NCBI RefSeq assembly: GCF_902459465.1
Contig: NC_047082.1
Coordinates: forward strand, 11,592,545-11,656,544
Direction: 5' to 3'
From: Asterias rubens
Taxonomy: Eukaryota > Echinodermata > Asteroidea > Forcipulatida > Asteriidae
DNA length: 64,000 nt
Below the pieces are notes generated by a model. It saw nothing but the letters and a program-made list of their open reading frames with translations, was not told the DNA's origin and did no database searches. A program made the translations under genes and the position numbers. The first letter of the stretch is position 1, and every line of letters begins with the position of its first letter. Shown one piece after another: positions 1 through 10,171 of the stretch.

Positions 1-258
1 TACATTTGTTTGGGAATTGAATCAAGTCTATCACTAGAGGGGTCCCAGGGTCAACCTCAGTTTTGTGATGCGCTCATTTTCAAAAGGATCGAGTCCCCGG
101 AAAAAGTAAAGACAAAATTACAAGTCTCTACCATGCTTGCCCATAAAATTGTCCTTAGTAATGAAGTTGCAATTAAAGAAGAATCTAAAGATTGTCAGAG
201 ATTAATGATTGGTAGTTTTTTTGAATTGATTTTCGAAGTCATTTGTAAGAAGATTTAA
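1..258 (+). other. Unassigned open frame at window edge
   Basis: An 82-codon frame opens at the left edge (ATG at position 10) and ends with TAA at 256-258. The translation (begins MGIESSLSLEG, ends FEVICKKI) is mixed and not repetitive, but I recognise no family in it. It could be the 3' end of a gene lying left of the window, because the frame is open from base 2 onward, or it could be chance. No polyadenylation signal or splice site next to it settles the matter. Confidence 0.15.
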
Positions 259-309
259 GTCGCACAGAAGGTGCCTTTATGTGCTGGATGCTTAAAGGCA
301 TGCTATACT

Positions 310-600
310 TTGTTGAAGTGTTGTTGCCGAGCAGTTAAGAGCACCAAATTCAAACTCTGGTAGTTCTGATCAGCTGGGTGTGGGTTGGAATCCCATGTCT
401 TTTGCAAGACACAGAGCCATTGCTTCGTCCTTCGGACTTAAAGCCGTTGGTCCCATGTGTAGTCTAACGCATGTAAAGGAACCAAGTGCACTTATCGAAA
501 AGATAAGGGGTTTGCCCTGATGTTCATGGCAGTGGCTGGTGAATGCGTTGTAGCACCTTGTAAAGCCTTATAAGGTGCTACATACATGTATTTCATAATT
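310..600 (+). repeat. tRNA-derived SINE (degenerate)
   Basis: The head reads TTGCCGAGCAGTTAAGAGC, a decayed tRNA A-box region. About 55 bases later comes a degenerate B box (GGGTTGGAATCCCAT). Then follow the 'caagacac', 'cgtccttcgg' and 'taaaggaacc' body blocks shared with the copy at 14900-15285. Orientation is plus. Confidence 0.6.
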
Positions 601-1470
601 CATCAACTCAATAACCTATCCTCCAGAAAGTTTGTATAGCCAAGTGCATCGAGTACATTGTTTGTCTATACGTGCGCTATATACTGTTCGATATTTTGTC
701 AGAGTCCTCTATCCTCACTATGTGTATCCCAACATATTCCTACTTTCGCATGAATACACCCACTTTCCCATTAACAACTACATGTAGTGTACATAGGATC
801 ATCGGAACAAGCCCTATGGGTTTCTAGATGGCCCTCTGCTCAATGTATAGCCTTGATTCAAGGCTGTTGGCCCAGTGCGCGGCACGATTCAGCAACAAAA
901 ACTGCACACAGTGTATACATCAACAACGTATACTTTGTATGTGCAGTACATTGTACAGCGAGAACAGTAACGAGTACGGTCGTGTCTTCAACCTCGTGCG
1001 TGTGGCTCAAGCTACTTAAATAGTACTCGTGTACCGTACAGATGGTACATGTACATGTACAGTATGTATGTGTACATACGCCATACTTGTATTATATGCA
1101 CGCTTTGTGTTATGTATGGGGGGTGCGCTGGCGGAATTCAGTGATGGGGACTGAGATTTTGCAGGTCGCAGCTGACTGGAGCGCCTTGATCAAGGCTACT
1201 CAATGCAAAGATGTATTATTTTCTTCCAAGCCATTCTTTTCATACTTCCTTCAAATGCAAAGCAAATTTGACGTGAAGACATTATCGCAGCGAATGTTTT
1301 ACAAAAGTTGAGCACAGTTCAACTGCTGTGAATAATTTGTTGGGAATATGTGACATCAACATTCATTTTGCATTCGCAGTAAGTATGAACCGGGCTTAAG
1401 ACTTGTTCTTGTGTGGAAATTAATATAAACAAACAACTAAGAAAACAAATCCAAACTGCAAAGTTTACTT
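601..1470. other. Intergenic stretch, no gene seen
   Basis: This AT-rich sequence has several short palindromic runs of the form TACATGTACATGTACA near 1045-1070. The ORFs here (787-1023, 1042-1311) do not resemble any family I know. I assign no gene. It lies downstream of RPS21, which is transcribed towards it. Confidence 0.5.
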
Positions 1471-1489
1471 TTCACAACTGAGACACATT

Positions 1490-1495
1490 TTTATT
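1490..1495 (-). terminator. rps21: Polyadenylation signal of RPS21
   Basis: The plus strand reads TTTATT, which is AATAAA on the minus strand. It lies about 280 bases past the RPS21 stop codon at 1773-1775. It is the first canonical signal I see downstream of that stop, so the 3' UTR is probably about 1470-1772. Confidence 0.6.
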
Positions 1496-1772
1496 CAGTA
1501 TTGATATTAACATTAACTGGTAGTTCAGGAAATAGTAACATTAGGATCTTAAGATGCATTATAAAAATCATCTTCCTTATGCAAGAAACTTATTTTGTTC
1601 AGGATGTGATCTGTTCAAGTGGAACAACTGCACATGACAAGTGTTGCCAATCTGGTGTGTCGTTGTGTAGAAAGTCTGTAAGCCAAATGTTTCAAACCAG
1701 CTAGTTGACTTTGATGTTCCGTCAATGGCTTGAAGACCTCCTCTGGTCTCAGTTGTGATTGCCTAGGAACAT

Positions 1773-4700
1773 CTAATACTGACTGAAGTTCCTGTAAAAC
1801 AAAAAACAGGGACCGACAACGTTTAGCAATCAACAAAAAGGATACAAATATAGAATATTTATCATTGTGTATAACATCCTGAAAATTGTGCATCGTTTTA
1901 ACTTATTTTCTCCCAACTCCACCATTGATTACGCCTAAATTTTCACGAGCTTGTGATTTTATGTACATGGTTGATCACACCAAAAATTATAGAGCGCCAT
2001 ATGCGCAACTGAAGCTTTATCTATTGTTGGAATGTGAAATACGCATGTGCTCCACTTCAGCAAGTGAATGTTTTGTTTTCCATTGATAGAGATGGTCAAT
2101 GTCTGCACTAATCTATTGTTGTATCAAAAGAGTTACTTGCCGAAATGGCGTCCAGTGGGATTTCACATTTCAGCCCGAGTTTTACATCTTGCGCCTACGG
2201 CGCTCTATTATCTTTGATCACACTAAACATTAACACTCGGGGCTCAAAATTAACACTGAATCATAGGCCCCGAGGTCAGTGATATTATCGTAGATCCAGT
2301 AAACTAAGGACTGCACAAAACTAGCAGTCTTGTGTTTTTGAATAATAACAACTCACTGCATTTTTTTATTTTTAACTAACAAATACAATTGTCTTTCAAT
2401 TCCGTTGGGTATTGAAGTATTACCCATAAGAAAATGAGATTAATCTTCTCTTAGATAGTGCTTGTTCTTACACAAAAAAAGGCCCAAATGTGAAACTGTA
2501 AAGATAGTATTATTCTCGTTTTGATTCCGGTCTTGAAACAGATTCTCCGGGGCAGCAACATTTTTGAGCTGCAAGCCCTCTGGATTTTCCCCAAAAATTT
2601 GAGCATTGACACTGTCTTCGACGTTTTAAAAGGAGTAATGAATGGGATGACTGGAATCAGGTTCACTGTAGCTTGTTCATGTTTGATATTTGGTGAGAAC
2701 TTACTTGGCTACAATGTTATCCGCGAGAGCTAGTCTGTTGATGCAATCATCCGACTCCCCCTGAGGATAAACAGTTCAAAAAGAAAAACAATTTTGTAAC
2801 AATCTTTTAACATTCATACTGCAAGGTAACAACACAAGGGGATTAGGACTCCCAAAATGGTTTTAGAAAGGAAGATTTCTCTAAGGTGATGACGCCCATG
2901 AATTGTGCAATTGCATTTAAGACATTTCATCTGATGTCACCAAGGCAGTTTCTCAGGTGAGGCTTGGACACTGTCAGTCCACCTGTTTGAAGTCCCATAC
3001 TGAAAGTGTAAAATTATGGATGGAGCCCTTGATGTTGAAGAGTGCACTGGAGAACAAATCAACTTGCTTTGATTCAGTGCCGTCTTATCTTTCACAGAGG
3101 ATATTATTGGATTATGCAAAGCCTCAACTCCGACAAAAGTTGCCGTTTATTTAGTTCTACCATCAGTCCCGTCAGCAAGACACTGATGTTCCACGTCATG
3201 CGGAATATGTTTACTGTCACCCCAAGTCACAAAATAGGTGCATGTCAACCTGATTCAAACAAGATTTGACAGGCCCAAATGATTTGATTTCTACTTACCA
3301 TGGTTCTGATGGCCCCGCAGATAGCATATGTCTTGAAGCTACCATTATAATGGCCATTGGTTGGGTCAACCTGCAAATAAATCGTTCACACAATTATTAT
3401 CAACATTATATTGAATGATGAACCTTACAGGCCTGTATGCAAGGGCACCAAGGCATTTTCTTCTTGGTATAAAAGGGCACCCTGCGAGGAAATTGTAAGT
3501 TTCTACCGGAGCAGTTCAAGGGCATCAAGGCAATGACCAGGGGCACGGAGGCAATCGCCTTTGTTGTCTTCGTGAAGTATCAGGCCCGAACATAGACTTG
3601 GGATGTTTAACCGGCAGTTTAGCCCCTTTCCAAATTTCCTTTAGTTGTTTCCAATGCTCCCAATTGGAGCCATGTCAAATAGGGTTAATGCAAAAATGCA
3701 TCTCTAGCTCAACACAGCAGAGTCACGACGACACCGTGGTCAGTGGATAGACTGAAGGTCTTGAAATCACATTGGTTCAACCACCCCCACCCCCCCCCTA
3801 AGTAAACGGCTGATTTCACAATGACTAGAATAAGTATTGTCGTCTAGTTACTGAATAATAATTTGTTGATTTGTGTGGTTCATATTCATAGACAATAAAC
3901 CAACGTTTGTATGAGAGAGATTGGCCTTTGCGATCGCTTGGTTCATATTTCCTTGTGAGAGTTTGCCAAACTTCCTTGATGGGAAGATCATCTTTAATAA
4001 CAAACGACACTAACATAAACCATCATAATTCACACCCCCAGCGCGAAGCAAAAAGACTGCAATTATGCACAGCTTGGTGAGCAAATTATCTTTCTGATCT
4101 ATTGTCTTCTTATACACCTGGCAGAGAAGGTCTGCGCTCCTCCTCTGATAAATCCCTTCTCTGTGAGCAAAGGCCTTCTCGATCTGCCGGCTCCAAGTCT
4201 TTTTCTCTGGCTGGGCCGAAGGAATGGAACAAATTACCCAAACTCATCAGGGAATCATCTTCAACTGCCATTTTCAAAACTGTACTCAAAACCTACTTCT
4301 TCAATCAGCCTCGTCATTAATCCTTTTTGTTGTTCTGTTTTTCTCTCCCTTCTCGCTTTGTTCTTGTTTTATTCACTGTTCAGCGCTTTGATCTTTGTTA
4401 AAGGCGCTATATAAATACCTACATTATTATATTATTATTATTATAGTAATATACCTCAGCTATGTTGATCTGAATAGCAGCATGGTCCTTGGCGTTGATA
4501 ATGTTCTTGCTGGCAGAACTGCAGAGAGAAGAAGAAAACAATTACTCTTTTTTATTACTAATCAAACCAAAAGCGCTTTGAGACTTTGTTGTAATTTTGC
4601 GCTATATAAAAACTGTTTCATTATTAATATTATTATTAATTAAGAGGACAGTTTGTTCACTTCTGAAATGTGTACAGTCAACTCTTGCTTCAACAAGATC

Positions 4701-5209
4701 GTTGGGGGCTGGCCAACTTACCTCTCAATAATAGGAACGTTATGTCATAGGACAACAAAACAAGGGTTCTACCCAGGATGTTTCATAACTGTGGGGCATT
4801 ATGGAGCAAAACCTTTGGATGTTTGGCCGAAGCACGCTGAATTGAAACGGGGTCTTCGAAATGATTTCCACTTGGTGTTTACTTTGGTTTTGAAAGCCTT
4901 ACTTTGCAATTTAGGGCATTCCAGGCCTGATACTTCACGGAGGCAACGAAGGTGATTGCCTCCTGTGCCCCTTGGTAATTGCCTTGGTGCCCTTGAAATG
5001 CTACAGTAGAAATTCGCAATTTCATCATAGGGTGCCCATTACCAAGAAGAAAATACCTTGGTGCCCTTGCCCTTTCAAAACCAAAGCATACAGCCCTGGC
5101 ATTGTATGGTTTTTCTCTTAATGATTTTTGCCGTGTGTGGGTCTAGATATTAAACTCACCATTTACGTGGGGTGTAGAGATCTACGTATTCACCGGCTTC
5201 GTTCTGCAT
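1773..5209 (-). CDS. rps21: Small ribosomal subunit protein eS21 (RPS21)
   Basis: Structural protein of the cytosolic 40S ribosomal subunit. There are five coding exons on the minus strand, in order: 5209-5160, 4518-4455, 3370-3299, 2760-2705 and 1791-1773. All junctions are GT-AG and keep frame, giving 86 residues (human has 83, from memory). Family landmarks visible: start MQNEAGEYVDLYTPRKC, then SASKNIINAKDHAAIQ, then FKTYAICGAIRTM and GESDDCINRLALADNI. The last exon is only 19 nt: the codon for K is split across intron 4, then N-F-S-Q-Y-stop. Reading straight through intron 4 gives an immediate TAA after VAK, so a naive call would lose the last residues. The conserved eukaryotic end is ...KNF, so SQY is a small extension. 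An acceptor at 5225-5223, just before the ATG, shows an upstream noncoding exon. The gene is head-to-head with TAF2. Confidence 0.95.
3425..3592 (+). repeat. Dispersed repeat 'ggcaccaaggcaat', copy 1
   Basis: This block has the motifs GGGCACCAAGGCA, GAGGAAATT..TTTCTAC, GAGGCAATCGCC and TATCAGGCC. The same motifs recur inverted at 4915-5098 and in plus orientation at 63695-63830. Fragments occur near 13220-13345, 39030-39150 and 54195-54290. Family unknown to me. It lies in RPS21 intron 2. Confidence 0.6.
3725..4020 (+). repeat. tRNA-derived SINE
   Basis: The head ACCGTGGTCAGTGGATAGAC, then a weak B box (TTGGTTCAACCACC), is followed by the body GATTTCACAATGA..TATTGTCGTCTAGTTACTGAAT. This body is shared almost word for word with the copy at 14265-14440. 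It is inserted in RPS21 intron 2, antisense to that gene. Confidence 0.6.
4095..4440 (+). mobile_element. 5'-truncated non-LTR retrotransposon (L2/CR1-like 3' end)
   Basis: An open frame from 4102 to 4320 has the usual end of the ORF2 protein in CR1/L2-type LINEs: basic, with SKSFSLAGPKEWNKLP, then LIRESSST, then a phenylalanine-rich LKTYFFNQ. The following 3' UTR ends with CAGCGCTTTGATC..GCGCTATATAAATA and a TTA microsatellite tail, typical for such elements. Most of the reverse transcriptase is missing, as expected for 5' truncation. It lies in RPS21 intron 2 in antisense orientation. Confidence 0.7.
4915..5098 (-). repeat. Dispersed repeat 'ggcaccaaggcaat', copy 2 (inverted)
   Basis: Inverted copy of the block at 3425-3592: GGCCTGATACTTCACGGAGG, then GATTGCCTCCTGTGCCCCTT, then GCCTTGGTGCCCTTG. 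It lies in RPS21 intron 1, so the two copies face each other across RPS21 exon 2 (4455-4518). Confidence 0.6.
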
Positions 5210-5225
5210 TTTGGCGTTTTCTCTG

Positions 5226-6253
5226 TAAAAACAAAATAATACGATAAATTTTTATTGATTGCATTGAGTCTTGTCTTGGACCCAGTAGCTGGGTACCTTG
5301 ATGATAGCCCCCCTCCCCCCCCCCACCGCTACCCTACTTCTTTTTCTTAAATATTTACTGTTTAATAATTTAACAGATTTAAAATTTCAAGGACAAAAAA
5401 GAGGTACAGTGCATGCGGTGGTGTCCCGAAAGTCTCCATCATTCACTCTTCAGTGTTTTCTTCCGTTTTTCATCTTAAGACTTAATCTATGTGGGCCCAA
5501 ATTCATAGCTTTCAGTTTCAGCATGTTCAGTCAACAAACATGTGATCATCAGTTACAGTAGCTCAACATGTTGTGTCTCAGAGTCAAAAGAGTCAAAGAT
5601 TTAGACGTAGAGGAGAGATTCTTCATAAAATTATACATAAAAGTTTAAACCCCCTCCCCCTTATGTGATTTACATTTTAAATATTACCTCACTCAATCAA
5701 GCACAAAATCATACATTTTATTCGCCATCACAACCATGACAACAATGCTAATAAAACTAAATATTAAAGGCAAAACCTAGCCAAAGATTTAAACAAATCT
5801 AGTGTAGTGACTTTTTTTGTGGAATTTCAATTCAAAATTTCAAAAATTCGGGGGCCAATTATTTGGGGAAGCAAAATAAAAAACACCTTCATTTTTAAAT
5901 CATCTCCTTATTCAACTATTGTCAGGGTTTTAATTAACTTAGAAGACCCTACAGTTGCCATATTATTAGGAGGCATTGAGCTAGAAATTGCTCGGAAGAC
6001 ACGCTCCGCTGGACGACAGAACGCGCACTGCTGTCTCTGGGGGCAGTGTGCATTTGCCAGGTAAACCGGAATTTGTTAATGTTCAATTACATGACAAGAA
6101 ACATTCTAATTTTTTAACATCTTAAAAGTCTCTTATACTACAAATTCATAACTCGTACCCAACATTATTTATTCCACTACTATTTAAACATAAAATAATC
6201 AAGCTAATTTAAAGCTATTTGTTATTTCTAAGCAATTTTAATTCGTGATTTAC
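5226..6253 (-). other. RPS21 leader intron (inferred), no other gene
   Basis: AT-rich sequence between the splice acceptor just upstream of the RPS21 start codon (minus-strand TTTTACAG) and the proposed 5' leader exon. It holds a C-rich run near 5312-5325 and no credible coding exon. I see no further structure in it. Confidence 0.4.
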
Positions 6254-6297
6254 CGAGGGTTCGCAACTAGCACAGAAGCCACATGTAAAAGAGGTAG
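6254..6297 (-). promoter_or_regulatory. rps21: Probable RPS21 5' leader exon with TOP-like start
   Basis: On the minus strand the sequence runs CCTCTACCTCTTTTACATG..AACCCTCG followed by the donor GTAAAT. Ribosomal protein mRNAs begin with a C and a pyrimidine tract (5' TOP), and the CTCTTTT run fits that. The coding exon needs an upstream noncoding exon because an acceptor lies directly before its ATG. The exact start is inferred. Confidence 0.4.
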
Positions 6298-6630
6298 AGG
6301 GCGCGCTTTGATAAATCTGCCACAACGAGGCAAATTTTAGTAACATTAAATTTTATAATTTTATTTCATTCTAAAACATTACTAATTGCTCAAGAAATGC
6401 TACATACAAAAATATTTGAGTAAATTTAACAGTTTCAGAATGATGTTCTTTAATTAATATATTTTGTTTAGTGGTTTACTTTTATTTGATATTTTAAAGT
6501 TGTTAAAGGTCAAATTGTGCATAAAAATGAGCGGAGCAGACGAATATTTTATTTTTCCTAACAAAAACTCCGTTTATTTAGGTTTTCGAGTTGATTGTGG
6601 TCCAATTAGGTCATAGAAAAACCGCTAAAG
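6298..6630. promoter_or_regulatory. Divergent promoter between RPS21 and TAF2
   Basis: Only about 330 bases separate the proposed RPS21 leader exon (minus) from the TAF2 start codon (plus). A CCAAT pentamer lies at 6601-6605 on the plus strand. I see no clear TATA box placed for either gene. The head-to-head spacing suggests a shared promoter. Confidence 0.45.
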
Positions 6631-9600
6631 ATGTCCAAGATCTTCAAGAAAGGAGAGAAAACGTTCGAGACACCTCGTCCATTTAGATTATAAGTATTTC
6701 TTTTTTTTCTCGTTCTATAAATAAGCATTGCCTCTCGTGTTAGCAAATTGTGCAATGTTCAGGTCGGGCATTTTACGATAATGCGCATTTACCAATGACA
6801 ACTTATAATGTGCACGAGTTGATCTTGCGCATTGATGGAAAAACTGTTTAATGTGGCGCAATTTAAGAAAGATTGCAATCAATTCAAAACAACAACTTTG
6901 GATTTGAATATTGAAAGTTTGTTTGTGAATGCATAGGTACAAATGTAATTTTGTAATTTCCTCCTGTACAAGAAAATTATGCTTTTATGTTTTGCTCGTT
7001 TGAATAGAGGTTTGTCAATTTTGTTTTGTTTGGTTGGCCCGGGTTTTTATCATTCAAACATGAACATGATCGCACGATGATTTGATTGATTAAATTTAAA
7101 TAATTAATTATTTAGAATCTGAATTAAAACTATTTTAATAGATATAGGCCTATCTGGTTTTAAGTTTGTTTTCTCTAAAACAGTGTTAACTTTATTATCT
7201 TTATGTGGGAAAAATATTAAGTAGTTGTGATTACGTAACGCATCTTGTCGGGAGGAGGGACGTTATCACAACTACTTACCAACCAAAATAACCTATGGGG
7301 TCCTATGGTTTTGGTATAAATTGCAAAAAAAAACCATATAGTTCATAACGCCTGACATGCACAGTCTTTTTTTTTATTAACACTCTGTCTCTGTTGGGTG
7401 TGATTTAGTGAACGTCAAGCAATTCATTTATTTTTGTTCCCAAAATTAGTATCTAAATCTTATGTACTCATATGAGATAATCTTTTACATGAATCTCGTA
7501 CATGAACAAAATCTCAAGCCTGATACTAGTGATAGTGACACTTTTTCATTGTCAAATAAACATTAACAAAAACTTTAGAAGGGACTTCCTGTCACCCTGT
7601 GATTGGATTTTTGTTATTTCCTCTTAGTCTTATACAAGAAAATTAATGCTTTTAAAGTGTTGCTTGATTTATTGAAATTGGTCAACTACATGTACAATTA
7701 GTGTAGACTAAATTTCAGACTAATTTTATGTCCTTTTTGTTCTGTATTTTTACGAATCATCAGATATTGTGCATAACCGGAGTCAACTTTCAGAGGAAGT
7801 CAATCATCGTAAGTTTGCTCAAACTGACAATTCTTGAAAAGTTGTGCATGTACATGTATTCTGTTTTCCTAAAAATCACATCTAGTTAATGGAAAAATAA
7901 ATGATCGCAGTGCGTCGTTGTTGATAATTTAACAAATTCAAATTCTGTTGTTAAAAGTGCCTGAACTAATGGCGGTCAGTCGTGTCTTGCCTCACCTTCC
8001 ACCTCTGGGACTCCGGTTCGAATCCCACTGGGACACTATGTGGATCAGATTTTCATTCCTTTCTTGACTGTGTGCGTTTTCCCTGGAATAATTCTCCCAC
8101 TTCTAAAACTGGAATTTTCTTAATTGTCTTCTCTCTTCTCGTTTGGCTCTAACAAGAGCATTGGGAACATGTGTACTTTTCTTTAAGCTGTTCACTTAAT
8201 GTTGTCATTTTCTTAATCTTTTGCAATTTTTACTGTCATGCGCCCTCGAACAGGCTGGTCCTGGAGAGAGTGCACTCGAACAGGCTGGTCCTGGAGAGAG
8301 CGCAATATAAGATCAATAAATTATTATTATTATCCAAATCAAAATCTAATGCCTACATGTATTGTTATTTTATTGCAGGGCTATGTTGAACTACATCTCC
8401 TTCCCCTTAGGTCAGGGGTCAATCGGATCTTCCTCAACAGCAAACAGTGCAATATCCTTTATCTGACATTGGCAGATCATGTTGAGATTAAGAATCTACT
8501 CAAAGCATTTCAAACAAGTTTATGAACCAATTTTAAATTTAATAGATGTAATAGATCGCATCAGAGGTGAGGATTGAGAAATTCACTTTGGTTTTACTCA
8601 AACACCAAGCAATAAGCACTGTGTGATGGACCTGATTGAAAAGTGACTTTGAAGTAAGTATCCAAATGTATTCATTGGATTTGTTTTCAAATAATTCTTG
8701 TGGTTGTTCCATTCTGTGGTGCATTAATCAGCCTGCCATCAAAAGAGGCACCAAGCAGAGCAACTGGTTCCTACAAATTCTTCTTTGATCTTGTGGTATG
8801 GTTTGCAGTGTAGGTTGACCACAAAAGAACACAATTCATTTGAAATGGAATGCCTCAACATACTTGCTAAGCGCCCCACAAGTGCTCACAAGATTTTGAC
8901 AAGCGCTTGTGCAGAGCAGGTACTTTTGGTTTGCCAATCAGTTGAAGTGGATTGTGTTAAAAGACTTGCATTTTTACACGCGCTCGCTAATTATATTAGC
9001 ACAGTGAATAGTTTTCTATGTAAATACCAATACTATATAAATCTTATTTCCATTATCACATCGTTGTAAGGGTAGAACTATTATTTACCTTAACTAAAGA
9101 ACACGAATCTATCGTATCTGCATTAACGAGATATGGGAGGCGTCATTCATGTACAGTGATCCGTCACTCTCCATCTGCCAAAATGAAACGAAACAGTAAG
9201 TTCATACAGTCGGCTCAAATCAGAAAGGATTTATAAGACCTCGAACAACCCAGAAAGTATTTATATTATCTTGTCAGTCCTTTCTGCTGTGAGCTGACTG
9301 GGTCTTTCTAGAGGTCTTTTAAGTCCTTTCTGCTCTGAGCCAACTGGGCTTTTCCTTACTGCTCTGAGCCAACTGGGCCTTTTCCTTTCTGCTTTGAGCC
9401 AACTGGGCCTTTTCCTTTCTGCTCTGAGGCAACTGGGCCTTTTCCTTTCTGCTCTGAGCCAACTGGGCCTTTTTCCTTTCTGCTTTGAGCCAACTGGGCT
9501 CTTTCCTTTCTGCTCTGAGCCAACTGGGCCTTTTCCTTTCTGCTTTGAACCAACTGGGCCTTTTCCTTTCTGCTCTGAGCCAACTGGGCCTTTTCCTTTC

Positions 9601-10171
9601 TTAAAGGCAGTGGACACTATTGGTAATTAAACCTTTCTTGATTACGAGTAATGGGGAGAGGTTGGTAGTATAAAACATTGTGAGAAACAGCTCCCTCTGA
9701 AGTGACGTAGTTTTCGAGAAAGAAGTAATTTTCCACGAAAATGGTCTCGAAATCAAGCATCTGAAAGCACACAACTTCGTGTGACAATGATGTTTTTTCT
9801 TTCATAGTTATTTCGCAACTTCGACGACCGATTGAGCTCAAATTTTCACAGGTTTGTTATTTTATGCATATGTTGAGATACACCAGGTGAGAAGACAGGA
9901 TTTTGACAATTACCAATAGTGTCCACTGCCTTTAAGCAGAGCCATGAAAGTGGGCCCAGACCTGCATTACATGATACACTAGTCTTTCCAATAAACCTAT
10001 GAATATTTGAAAATTAAATTTCCTTTAATAATAATGTTTGTTTTGTTTACAGGCGTAATCTTGATTTCTTTTCTGGCTGCCACAGTACAGCCATGAACTC
10101 TGTTGACCCCGATCAGGCCAATGGAGAGTTATTGATTAAGATTCCTCAAGACGCCATGCATCTTGTCAATG
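6631..10171 (+). CDS. taf2: TAF2 N-terminal exons 1-5 (residues 1-132)
   Basis: This block has to be assembled with two AT-AC introns. Exon 1 ends ...FETPRPFR plus TT. Exon 2 supplies G and [18 protein letters not shown]. Exon 3 gives [18 protein letters not shown] plus A. Exon 4 supplies GA and [19 protein letters not shown], ending NETK plus CA. Exon 5 supplies G and [23 protein letters not shown]. The human order is LTHQVVCINNINFQRKSVVG, LNSKQCRIYRVRIN, FIYNDP, RQRNLNYFS, so the match continues across each junction. It forms the start of the aminopeptidase-like beta domain. Confidence 0.93.

Noticed and set aside
1615-1893. 92-codon minus-strand ORF ending ...LATLVMCSCST
   Set aside because: It spans the intron/exon boundary at 1791 and the RPS21 3' UTR. 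Only 19 nt of it is coding, and in another frame.
8452-8524. Exon 3 of TAF2 extended to the TGA at 8522-8524 or to a GTTGAG donor at 8485
   Set aside because: The extension loses the conserved CRIYR and FMYSDP stretch, while the AT-AC junction restores it exactly.
9261-9630. Proline/lysine-rich ORFs in three frames ([10 protein letters not shown]-like)
   Set aside because: They are translations of the ~30-bp minisatellite and lie entirely in TAF2 intron 4.
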